Assembly (NCBI GenBank): GCA_963842955.1 | Contig: CAWJIJ010000009.1 | Span: 744,001-808,000 of the forward strand | Origin: JARFQW01 sp963842955 | Lineage (GTDB): Bacteria > Pseudomonadota > Gammaproteobacteria > Steroidobacterales > XN24 | DNA length: 64,000 nt | Direction: 5' to 3' | In this document: in pieces, positions 8,757-15,496 of the stretch | Numbering within the stretch: the stretch's first letter is position 1 | Layout of the letters: the number at the start of each line of letters is the position of its first letter | Program-made: the position numbers and the translations under genes | Notes under the pieces: model-generated | What the model saw: only the letters and a program-made list of their open reading frames with translations | Told to the model about the DNA's origin: nothing | Database searches by the model: none

Positions 8757-9559
8757 GGTTTCGGCCTGGGATCCGGCAGGCGCTGATCTGCAGCGGTGTG
8801 CTTGCGCTTTCTGCCTGCGTATCGACGCCTCCCGAAGAGGACCCGATCTTCATCAAGCTCACGGAGCTGGAAGATCGCATGGACAATATGGAACGGGTCA
8901 TGCGCAATGAAAGCCTGGTGGAGCTGGCGGGGGAAATGGAGATGCTCCGCGAGGAAGCCCGGGCCCTGCGTGGCCAGGTCGATACTTTGCAGCACGAATC
9001 CGAGCAGGCCCGAAACCGCCAGCGTGACCAGTACCTGGATATTGACCGGCGGCTCCAGACCCTGGAGGGCGGCGGCGAACCCGTGGACTTTTCCGCGCCA
9101 GTGGCTCCTGGCGCCGCAGCTGCCGGAGCGGCAACGGCCGGGGCCGTTGCCCGGCCCGCGGTAGGCGGGACCGTGGATGACCGGGCGGCCTACGAGGCTG
9201 CGTTCGAGCTGCTGAAAAGCGGCCGCTACGATGAGGCGAAGGGTGCTTTCACCCGCTTCCTCGGCGCCTACCCAGACAGCGACCTTGCCGGGCACGCCCA
9301 GTACTGGCTGGCCGAGACCTTCTACGTCCAGCGGGACTTCGAGACGGCGCTGGGCGCTTTTGCGACCGTAGTCGAGAAGTACCCCGGAACCCGGAAGATG
9401 CCGGACGCGCTCCTGAAGATCGGGTACTGCAGCTACGAAAACGGCGACTACGCCGACGCGCGCAGCGCCCTGGAGCAGGTCGTCAAGGACTATCCGGATT
9501 CCACGAGCGCGCGCCTGGCCGGGCAGCGGCTGGAGAAAATGCGCACCGAGGGCCGTTAG
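8753..9559 (+). CDS. cpoB: Cell division coordinator CpoB (YbgF), TPR protein
   Basis: A 268-residue envelope protein closing the tol-pal operon. After the signal peptide there is an N-terminal coiled coil (about residues 38-105) that trimerises in E. coli. An Ala/Pro linker follows, then three tetratricopeptide-like repeats (YEAAFELLKSGRYDEAKGAF, AQYWLAETFYVQRDFETALG, PDALLKIGYCSYENGDYADA). CpoB couples peptidoglycan synthesis by PBP1B to Tol-driven constriction. The signal peptide ends LALSAC, a recognisable lipobox, so this homologue may be lipid-anchored rather than soluble as in E. coli. Confidence 0.92.
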   Translation: MRFRPGIRQALICSGVLALSACVSTPPEEDPIFIKLTELEDRMDNMERVMRNESLVELAGEMEMLREEARALRGQVDTLQHESEQARNRQRDQYLDIDRRLQTLEGGGEPVDFSAPVAPGAAAAGAATAGAVARPAVGGTVDDRAAYEAAFELLKSGRYDEAKGAFTRFLGAYPDSDLAGHAQYWLAETFYVQRDFETALGAFATVVEKYPGTRKMPDALLKIGYCSYENGDYADARSALEQVVKDYPDSTSARLAGQRLEKMRTEGR

Positions 9560-9565
9560 TCCTCC

Positions 9566-10246
9566 ATGAGCGCAGTGGCCTCCGGGTCGGTGGAAGCCGC
9601 CGCGGCGCCGCGGCTGAAGATCGCCGAGATATTTTCGTCGATCCAGGGTGAGGCCGCCCACGTGGGCTGGCCGACGGTCTTTGTGCGTCTGACCGGCTGC
9701 CCTTTGCGCTGCGTCTGGTGCGATACCGCCTACGCGTTCCAGGGCGGCGAGTGGATGGAGATTTCCGGGATTCTGGAAACCGTGGCCGCCGCCGGAGTGC
9801 GTCACGTCTGTGTGACCGGGGGTGAGCCCCTCGCCCAGCGCGCGTGCCTCGTCTTGCTGACGGGGCTTTGCGACGCCGGGTATGTCGTGTCCCTCGAAAC
9901 CAGCGGGGCGCTGGACGTCAGCGACGTGGATGCCCGGGTCCACAAGGTTATTGATATCAAGACACCCGGGTCCGGCGAATCCGAGCGCAATCTCCCCGGG
10001 AATCTGGATCACCTCGGCCCGAACGATGCCCTGAAGTTTGTTCTCGCCGACCGGGCGGATTTCGACTGGGCGCGGGACTTCGTTCGGGACCGATCGCTGG
10101 ACGCGCGCTGCGAAGTCCTGTTTTCCCCGGTCTGGGAGACGCTCCCCGCGGCGCAGCTGGCTGACTGGATTGTTGGCGAACGGCTTCCGGTACGCCTGCA
10201 GCTGCAGCTGCACAAGGTCCTCTGGGGCGATGAGCCCGGACGCTGA
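9566..10246 (+). CDS. queE: 7-carboxy-7-deazaguanine synthase QueE
   Basis: A 226-residue radical-SAM enzyme that converts 6-carboxytetrahydropterin to 7-carboxy-7-deazaguanine in queuosine biosynthesis. The cluster motif is CPLRCVWC (CX3CX2C, about residues 46-53). It is preceded by EIFSSIQGEAAHVG and followed by VTGGEPL (SAM contact). Start ATG 9566 lies 6 bases after cpoB. The 3' end overlaps the start of queC by 17 bases, a strong sign of coupling. Confidence 0.95.
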   Translation: MSAVASGSVEAAAAPRLKIAEIFSSIQGEAAHVGWPTVFVRLTGCPLRCVWCDTAYAFQGGEWMEISGILETVAAAGVRHVCVTGGEPLAQRACLVLLTGLCDAGYVVSLETSGALDVSDVDARVHKVIDIKTPGSGESERNLPGNLDHLGPNDALKFVLADRADFDWARDFVRDRSLDARCEVLFSPVWETLPAAQLADWIVGERLPVRLQLQLHKVLWGDEPGR

Positions 10247-10922
10247 CAGCACCGTCAGGGCGGTCGTACTCGTTTCGGGCGGGCTCGACTCTGCGACCGT
10301 GCTGGGCATGGCCAGGGCGAATGGCCGCGAGTGTCACGGTCTGAGCTTTTACTACGGTCAGCGGCATGAGGCGGAGCTGAAGGCTGCCGAGAGAATCTGC
10401 GCGGCGCTCGGCGCCGTCAGTCATCGGACCATGGGAATCGACCTGGGCGGTCTGGGCGGGTCGGCGCTGACGGACCCGGCAATCGCTGTCCCGGAGTTGC
10501 CGACCGACGGCATCCCGGTGACCTATGTGCCGGCCCGCAACACCATGTTCCTTTCCCTGGCGCTGGGAGCGGCAGAGGTGCTGGGCGCCACCGAAATCCA
10601 CATCGGCGTCAATGCGCTTGACTACTCGGGCTATCCGGATTGCCGGCCAGCCTACATCGAGGCGTTCCAGGCCCTCGCCAATCTCGCCACGAAAACCGCC
10701 GTCGAGGGCGATCAGATCCTGATCCGGGCGCCGCTGATCAACCTGGGCAAGGACGAAATCATCCGCCGGGGCCTCGCTCTCGGCGTGGACTACAGCCAGA
10801 CCGTCTCCTGCTACCAGGCGGATGCCGAAGGACTGGCCTGCGGACGCTGCGATTCCTGCCGGCTTCGGCGGGCGGGATTCGAGGCCGCCGGTGTGGCCGA
10901 TCCCACGCGGTACCAGGGCTGA
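10230..10922 (+). CDS. queC: 7-cyano-7-deazaguanine synthase QueC
   Basis: A 230-residue PP-loop ATPase that makes preQ0 from the QueE product with ATP and ammonia. It has the P-loop SGGLDSAT (about residues 17-24), the conserved YVPARNTMFLSLALGAAE, and the C-terminal zinc motif built from CYQ and CGRCDSCRLRRAGF. The ATG at 10230 lies within the end of queE. The pairing of queE with queC next to cpoB is common in gammaproteobacteria. Confidence 0.96.
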   Translation: MSPDADSTVRAVVLVSGGLDSATVLGMARANGRECHGLSFYYGQRHEAELKAAERICAALGAVSHRTMGIDLGGLGGSALTDPAIAVPELPTDGIPVTYVPARNTMFLSLALGAAEVLGATEIHIGVNALDYSGYPDCRPAYIEAFQALANLATKTAVEGDQILIRAPLINLGKDEIIRRGLALGVDYSQTVSCYQADAEGLACGRCDSCRLRRAGFEAAGVADPTRYQG

Positions 10923-10997
10923 TTCGCGCCAGTATCGATTTAATCCCGGAGCGTTGGTCGCCGGCACGGCTTGCAGTACAATGCCGCGCTTCCCGGT

Positions 10998-11073
10998 GGG
11001 CTGTTAGCTCAATTGGTAGAGCACCGGGCTTTTAACCCGTTGGTTCTGGGTTCGAGTCCCAGGCGGCCCACCA
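10998..11073 (+). tRNA. tRNA-Lys (anticodon UUU)
   Basis: A complete 76-nt cloverleaf with encoded CCA. The acceptor GGGCTGT pairs with GCGGCCC (G-T wobbles at two positions). The D arm is GCTC/GAGC, the anticodon arm is CCGGG-CTTTTAA-CCCGT with anticodon TTT, and the T arm is CTGGG-TTCGAGT-CCCAG. The D-loop GG and TTCGA are as expected. It lies 75 bases after queC and may be co-transcribed or have its own promoter. Confidence 0.97.
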
Positions 11074-11097
11074 AATCTTTCTTACCGTCCTTGGTCC

Positions 11098-11130
11098 CGG
11101 CTGGATTCGCAGCCGAACAGGGTTTCTTTT
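11098..11130 (+). terminator. Possible terminator after tRNA-Lys
   Basis: CGGCTG (11098-11103) pairs with CAGCCG (11110-11115) around loop GATTCG, and a T-rich stretch (TTTCTTTT) follows from about 11123. The gap between stem and T tract is longer than ideal, so support is modest. Confidence 0.35.
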
Positions 11131-11329
11131 CCTGGCCTCGGGCGCTCATTACCTCTTCTCCCCGGCCTGGAACGCTCCCAGCCGATCCGTCCTGGATCGG
11201 ACTGCCGAGGGCTTGGACCCCCTCGATTTTTGCTGCAGGCGCACATTGACCGGCTCTGCAAAGCCGTTTGGGCGTTTTGACAGGATACGTACGGCCAAAA
11301 ACCGGATGATGCTCCCCGTGATCGCAGCA
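11131..11329. other. Intergenic sequence without a supported gene
   Basis: No open frame here has credible protein composition or a start with a ribosome binding site. A perfect 7-bp hairpin CCGATCC/GGATCGG lies at 11182-11200 with loop GTCCT. An isolated TTGACA occurs at 11277-11282 but lacks a recognisable -10 at 16-18 bases. This may be the promoter region for the RNA elements downstream. Confidence 0.4.
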
Positions 11330-11595
11330 GGCCCCAGCGGATCGGGGCCGCTCGGAGCAGGAAGCCCGGGTGGACGCCATCGGACTCGGAACGCGCCAGA
11401 GCGACACGGGGAACCGAAGGGACCGGTTCCGCACAAGGGGCCACGGACGACAGACATCGGATCCAGGGCACGATCCGGGGCAGCGCCAGGATGGCGCTTT
11501 ACTGAGGTGCCATGACGGCGCCAACACCGCGCGGCCAGGGAAGGGTCAAGAACAACAGGGCGCTTGTCGCCCCGCCCATCGGGCGGGGCGTATTT
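11330..11595 (+). ncRNA. Candidate GGA-hairpin (Csr/Rsm-type) small RNA, unit 1
   Basis: A non-coding stretch with several hairpins that display GGA or GGGA in the loop: GGCCCC/GGGGCC with loop AGCGGATC (11330-11349), GGAACCG/CGGTTCC with loop AAGGGAC (11410-11430), and AGCGCCA/TGGCGCT with loop GGA (11482-11498). An unpaired AGGGAAG follows at 11537. The unit ends in a 10-bp terminator hairpin at 11568-11590. GGA in hairpin loops is the binding signature of CsrA/RsmA proteins, which are sequestered by CsrB/RsmZ-type RNAs. The 5' end is not defined and no promoter is clear. The call is inference from structure only. Confidence 0.35.
11568..11595 (+). terminator. Rho-independent terminator
   Basis: CGCCCCGCCC (11568-11577) pairs perfectly with GGGCGGGGCG (11581-11590) around loop ATC, followed by TATTT. 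It lies on the plus strand with no coding gene upstream other than tRNA-Lys, so it points to a non-coding transcript. Confidence 0.6.
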
Positions 11596-11596
11596 C

Positions 11597-11745
11597 CGGG
11601 CTGCAATTAGCCCGATCGAATCTGAGATCTCGGCCGAAGGACTGGCCGCAGGATTGCAGGGACGCGGGCGGTCCGGAACCGCCGAGGGAAGACATAACAA
11701 CACCAGGGATACTCAGCCCCGCCGTTCGGCGGGGCTTTTTTGTTT
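11597..11745 (+). ncRNA. Candidate GGA-hairpin (Csr/Rsm-type) small RNA, unit 2
   Basis: A second non-coding unit of about 150 bases. Its hairpins are CGGGCT/AGCCCG (11597-11614), CGGCC/GGCCG with loop GAAGGACT (11631-11648), a short GCA/TGC with loop GGAT (11648-11657), and GGCGGT/ACCGCC with loop CCGGA (11667-11683). Unpaired AGGGAAG (11685) and AGGGATA (11705) follow, then a strong Rho-independent terminator. The order AGGGAAG, AACAACA, AGGG, GCCCCGCC terminator repeats that of unit 1, suggesting tandem paralogues or one transcript with two terminators. Size and GGA content resemble RsmY/RsmZ-class RNAs. Confidence 0.4.
11715..11745 (+). terminator. Strong Rho-independent terminator
   Basis: AGCCCCGCC (11715-11723) pairs perfectly with GGCGGGGCT (11728-11736) around a GTTC loop and is followed by TTTTTTGTTT. 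It is oriented plus and ends the second GGA-hairpin unit, 32 bases before the convergent peptidase gene. Confidence 0.85.
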
Positions 11746-11776
11746 CCGCGATGGCTATTCGAGGTGACCGGTCCGG

Positions 11777-13942
11777 TTAATCGTCGGCCAGGCCGGCGAC
11801 GTCGAGGACAAAGGCGTACTCCGCGGCGGTCTCCGCCAGCCCTGAGTATCGGCCCGCGGCATCGAAATGGCCGGTCTCCAGGTTGGTCTTCAGCACCAGC
11901 AGCGAATCGCCGACCTTGCGCTGGCGCAGTCGCGCCACCCATTTAGCCGGCTCCCAGTACTGCACCCGGGAGTCATAGAGGCCGGCGGTCACCAGCATCT
12001 GCGGGTAGGCAACGGCGCGGACCTGGTCATAGGGTGAATACGACAGCATGTAGTCGTAATACGCTTTGTCTTTCGGATTGCCCCACTCATCGAATTCGAA
12101 GGTGGTCAGCGGAATGCTCTCGTCGAACATGGTGGTGACGACGTCGACGAAGGGGACGCCGGCTACGATGCCCGCATAGAGATCGGGTCGCATATTGGCG
12201 ATCGCTCCCATCAGCAGGCCGCCCGCGCTGCGACCCTGGGCAATGATGCGCCGTGGGTCTGCCCAGCCCTCTTCGACAAGAAAACGGGTCACGTCGACGA
12301 AATCCGTGAACGTGTTTTTCTTGTTCAGCAGCTTGCCGTCTTCGTACCAGCTTCGGCCCAACTCTTCGCCTCCCCGGACATGGGCGATGGCGAAAATCAC
12401 GCCGCGGCCCACAAGACTGATCCGCTCCGGGTCGAATGAGGGTTCGTATGACGACCCGTAGCTGCCGTAGGCATTGAGAAACACCGCATGGGTGCTATCC
12501 GGCTGCGAGCCCTTGCGAAGGAGCAGGCTGACGGGTATCCGCGCGCCGTCGCGGGCCTGCGCATGCAGTCGCAGGGTCTCGTAATCCTCGGGATCATAGT
12601 CCGCCACGCTGGCGCGCTTGCGGATCCGGAACTCCCGTTCGCGGGTATCGAAGTCGACGACGGTTTTGGGCTGGTCCAGCGAGGACCAGGTGAACCGGGC
12701 TATATCACCATCCACGCCCGGATTTTCGGCCAGTGACGCCGTATACGCGGCAGCCGGGATCGGCACGTAGAACGACTCCCTGCCGTTCAGCGGCTGGATG
12801 CGGATCTTCCGCAGGCCCTCGTGCCGTTCCTCCAGCGCCATGAACTTGGTGAAAGCACGAAAATCGTGGATGGTGGCGTCGTTACGGGGCGGCACCAGCT
12901 CGTCCCAGTTCCCGGTGTCGGCAATCTTCGACAGCGGCGCACGAACGAGCCGGAAGTCCGGTGCCCCGTCGTTGGTACGCAGGTATACCCAGTCGCCAAC
13001 CGGCTCGGGATAGTATTCGTGGCCGACCCGTCTCGGGATGATCACCGTCGGCGCTGCTTCGGGACTGCGGGCGTCGATCAGCCGGTATTCGGTGGTCAGC
13101 GTGCTGACGATACCGATAAGAATCCAGCGGGGGTCGCGGCCCGCCTCGATGCCCATGGTGAAGGTGTTGTCGGTTTCTTCGTAGACGAGTGCGTCCGCGG
13201 CCTGGTCCGAGCCAAGTTCGTGTCGAAAAACCCGATTGGGAATGAGCGTTTCCGGGTGCCGGCGGACATAGAAGAGGTGCCGACCATCGGCCGACCAGGC
13301 CATCGATCCCGTGGTGTTGGCAATAACGTCCGGCAGCATTTTGCCGGTGACCGTATCCTTGATCCGGATCGAGAACAGTTCCCGGCTCAGCGTGTCTTCT
13401 GACCACGCGAACAGCCGGCCGTCGGGAGACGGCGCCGTTTCGCTGACCAGGTAGTAGTCGTAGGCGCGTGCCTCCTCGTTCGGGTCCAGGAGCATCTCTT
13501 CGGGTCCGTTTTCGGCCCCCCGGTGGCGCATGAACATGGCGTAGTCGGCACCCGGTATATAGCGCTCGAAGTACCAGTCGCCGCCGCGACGAACGGGAAC
13601 CGTGCTGTCCGCCTCGGGCAGGCGAGCCTTCATCTCGCCGAGCAGTTTCGTCTCCAGTTCGCTCAGGTGGGCGAGCTGAGTTTCTGCCCAGGTGTTCTCG
13701 GCCTCGAGATAAGCAATGACCTCCGAGCTGGTGCGGGCGTCGTCGCGCAACCAGTAGTACTCGTCTACACGGGTTTCGCCATGTGCCGTGAGTTCGACAG
13801 GTCGCCGCTCAGCGACCGGCGGCTGCGCCTGGGTAATGAGTTTCGGTGCCGGCGTCGTGCTGTCGTTCATAGAGCAGCCGCCAGCCAGGGAGACTCCCAG
13901 CAAAAGGGCAAGGAGGGGGCGAAGGCGATGAGACAAATCCAT
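11777..13942 (-). CDS. Prolyl oligopeptidase family (S9) peptidase, predicted lipoprotein
   Basis: A 721-residue serine peptidase related to oligopeptidase B (PtrB). An N-terminal beta propeller begins with VDEYYWLRDDARTSSEVIAY. The C-terminal alpha/beta-hydrolase domain has the nucleophile motif GRSAGGLLMG, the Asp in TAGLYDSRVQYWEP and the His in ETGHFDAAGRYSG. It should cleave short peptides, probably after basic residues if PtrB-like. Unlike cytosolic PtrB it begins with a signal peptide and a lipobox-like LAGGC (Cys 23), so I predict a periplasmic lipoprotein. The -3 residue is Ala, slightly off consensus. Confidence 0.9.
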   Translation of the reverse strand: MDLSHRLRPLLALLLGVSLAGGCSMNDSTTPAPKLITQAQPPVAERRPVELTAHGETRVDEYYWLRDDARTSSEVIAYLEAENTWAETQLAHLSELETKLLGEMKARLPEADSTVPVRRGGDWYFERYIPGADYAMFMRHRGAENGPEEMLLDPNEEARAYDYYLVSETAPSPDGRLFAWSEDTLSRELFSIRIKDTVTGKMLPDVIANTTGSMAWSADGRHLFYVRRHPETLIPNRVFRHELGSDQAADALVYEETDNTFTMGIEAGRDPRWILIGIVSTLTTEYRLIDARSPEAAPTVIIPRRVGHEYYPEPVGDWVYLRTNDGAPDFRLVRAPLSKIADTGNWDELVPPRNDATIHDFRAFTKFMALEERHEGLRKIRIQPLNGRESFYVPIPAAAYTASLAENPGVDGDIARFTWSSLDQPKTVVDFDTREREFRIRKRASVADYDPEDYETLRLHAQARDGARIPVSLLLRKGSQPDSTHAVFLNAYGSYGSSYEPSFDPERISLVGRGVIFAIAHVRGGEELGRSWYEDGKLLNKKNTFTDFVDVTRFLVEEGWADPRRIIAQGRSAGGLLMGAIANMRPDLYAGIVAGVPFVDVVTTMFDESIPLTTFEFDEWGNPKDKAYYDYMLSYSPYDQVRAVAYPQMLVTAGLYDSRVQYWEPAKWVARLRQRKVGDSLLVLKTNLETGHFDAAGRYSGLAETAAEYAFVLDVAGLADD

Positions 13943-13972
13943 CAGTCATTCCCGGCCGAAATGGGGATTCTA

Positions 13973-14791
13973 TCAGGGCGGGTTGTTTTGCGAGGCGGCG
14001 GGCTTTGTGCCATGGCGGCCCGCGCCTTCGGCGAAGGCGCGAGCGCCTGCCACGGCCTCCTTTTCCACTACGCTGCGGCCGGTCTCGAATTCCCGCTCCA
14101 GCGCCGCCTGAATGTGCCCCGGATCACCAAGTACTGAGCGTCGGTCCGCCCGCAGGCAGGCCTGCGGGAACGCCGCCAGTTCATGGGCCCACTCGATGGC
14201 TGCCTGAACACTATGGCCGGTCGGAACGACCCGCTCGCACAAGCCCATGGCGAGGCATTCAGGGGCGTCGATTCGCCGGCCGGTCAGGATCAGGTCCAGA
14301 GCGCGACCGCGCCCCACCAGCGCGGGCAGTCGTACCGTCCCGCCATCGATCAGCGGGACGCCAAAGCGGCGGCAGAAAACACCCATGTAGGCGTTTTTCT
14401 CCATAACCCGGACGTCGCACCAGGCGGCCAGCTCCATGCCGCCGGCCACGGCCGGTCCGGCGATGGCGGCGATCACGGGTTTCGACAGCATCATGCGCGT
14501 GGGTCCCATGGGTCCGAGAGGGGCTCTGCCGTCATCGCCGAAGTGCAGTTCGTCCAGCCAGTCGGCCGCTTTGCCACCGGCGAGGGCCTTGAGGTCGAAG
14601 CCCGAGCAAAAGGCGCCGCCGCTGCCGGTCAGCACCGCGACCCGGCTCTGACTGCACCCATCGAACGCCACAAATGCCTCGTAGAGACGCTTCGCCGTTG
14701 GCGGATCGACCGCGTTCATTGCGTCGGGCCGCGCGATGCGGACGATGTACACTTCGCCATCGCGGTGAGTAGTGACCGTGTTGTTGTTCAT
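13973..14791 (-). CDS. Crotonase / enoyl-CoA hydratase family protein
   Basis: A 272-residue crotonase-fold protein. The oxyanion-hole regions are visible: GGAFCSGFDLKALAGG and IAGPAVAGGMELAAWCDVR. The segment FGVPLIDGGTVRLPALVGRG corresponds to the active-site loop. The first catalytic Glu of classical enoyl-CoA hydratase is replaced in this VPLIDGG subgroup, so the reaction on acyl-CoA is not certain. It lies 30 bases upstream of the S9 peptidase on the same strand; co-transcription is possible but no pathway link is evident. Confidence 0.85.
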   Translation of the reverse strand: MNNNTVTTHRDGEVYIVRIARPDAMNAVDPPTAKRLYEAFVAFDGCSQSRVAVLTGSGGAFCSGFDLKALAGGKAADWLDELHFGDDGRAPLGPMGPTRMMLSKPVIAAIAGPAVAGGMELAAWCDVRVMEKNAYMGVFCRRFGVPLIDGGTVRLPALVGRGRALDLILTGRRIDAPECLAMGLCERVVPTGHSVQAAIEWAHELAAFPQACLRADRRSVLGDPGHIQAALEREFETGRSVVEKEAVAGARAFAEGAGRHGTKPAASQNNPP

Positions 14792-14938
14792 GAGCTCGGT
14801 TTCCCTGCGGCCGAGTCTATTAGAGCAGGATTGCGGCGAGTGCGGGGCGTGAAGGACGGCGCCCGGTGAACGCTATACTAGTTGCCTTGGCGCCATTCAG
14901 CCGTTCCGATGCTTGCCGGCCGCAGAGAGCCACGCCTG

Positions 14939-15496
14939 ATGAATGTAAAACCGCTGCTGTTATCCCTTGCCGCGATTTTGCTCGCGAGCATGCCGGCCGC
15001 CGCGGAGCTCGCCGCTTCCGGCCCGGCCAGCCGACCGGATGTTTACGAGCCGGGCGCTAAACGGCTGCTTGGCTGGGTCGAGCGTGCCCTGGTCACAGAC
15101 GCCGGAATTTCCGTCAAGGCGAAACTCGATTCCGGTGCGCGCACCTCGTCGCTCGACGCCCGTAACATCAAGCGTTTCAAGCGTAATGGAGAGGAGATGG
15201 TCCGCTTCGACTTCATAAACCCTGGCGATGGGCGCAGGGTTCAGATGGAACGGCCGGTAGTGCGAAACGTTCGAATCCGCGAACATGGCGGCGGCTATCA
15301 GCGCCGGCCCGTGGTTGACGTGTGGCTGTGTATCGGCGATGTGGCCCGGGAGGTCGAGGTGACTCTGGCGAACCGGCGCGGGTTTATTTACCCGCTGCTC
15401 GTGGGCCGCCGCGCCCTGGAGGGTGCTATCGTCATTGACCCCGAGGAAACGTTTACCACGCCGCCCACCTGTCGTCTCGGGGTGTACCAGCCTTGA
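14939..15496 (+). CDS. Exported retropepsin-like peptidase, ATP-dependent zinc protease family (PF05618-like)
   Basis: A 185-residue protein with signal peptide MNVKPLLLSLAAILLASMPA. The domain contains AKLDSGARTSSLDA, the DSGA-type Asp motif of the RimB-like family historically called ATP-dependent zinc protease but structurally retropepsin-like. The C-terminal part has YPLLVGRRALEGAIVIDPEE. ATG 14939 is chosen because it gives a clean signal peptide; an in-frame ATG at 14882 would put a polar stretch in front. The TTG start of the next gene overlaps its stop, so the three genes to 17987 form one translation-coupled cassette. Confidence 0.85.
   Translation: MNVKPLLLSLAAILLASMPAAAELAASGPASRPDVYEPGAKRLLGWVERALVTDAGISVKAKLDSGARTSSLDARNIKRFKRNGEEMVRFDFINPGDGRRVQMERPVVRNVRIREHGGGYQRRPVVDVWLCIGDVAREVEVTLANRRGFIYPLLVGRRALEGAIVIDPEETFTTPPTCRLGVYQP

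Noticed and set aside
11182..11200. Perfect CCGATCC/GGATCGG hairpin as another Rsm site
   Set aside because: On the plus strand the loop is GTCCT with no GGA; AGGAC appears only on the minus strand, where no transcript is suspected.
11277..11305. TTGACA as a sigma70 promoter for the RNA locus
   Set aside because: The -35 is perfect but no acceptable -10 lies 15-19 bases downstream, so I do not annotate it as a promoter.
11330..11745. RNase P RNA, 6S RNA or tmRNA
   Set aside because: Landmark sequences are missing: no conserved P4 core of RNase P, no long 6S-like closed stem, and no tRNA-like ends or tag frame of tmRNA.
11009..11780. Several open frames of 60-180 codons around tRNA-Lys and the GGA-hairpin region
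   Set aside because: Arg/Pro/Gly-rich translations with no homology features, overlapping the tRNA or terminators. The region is better explained as RNA structures.
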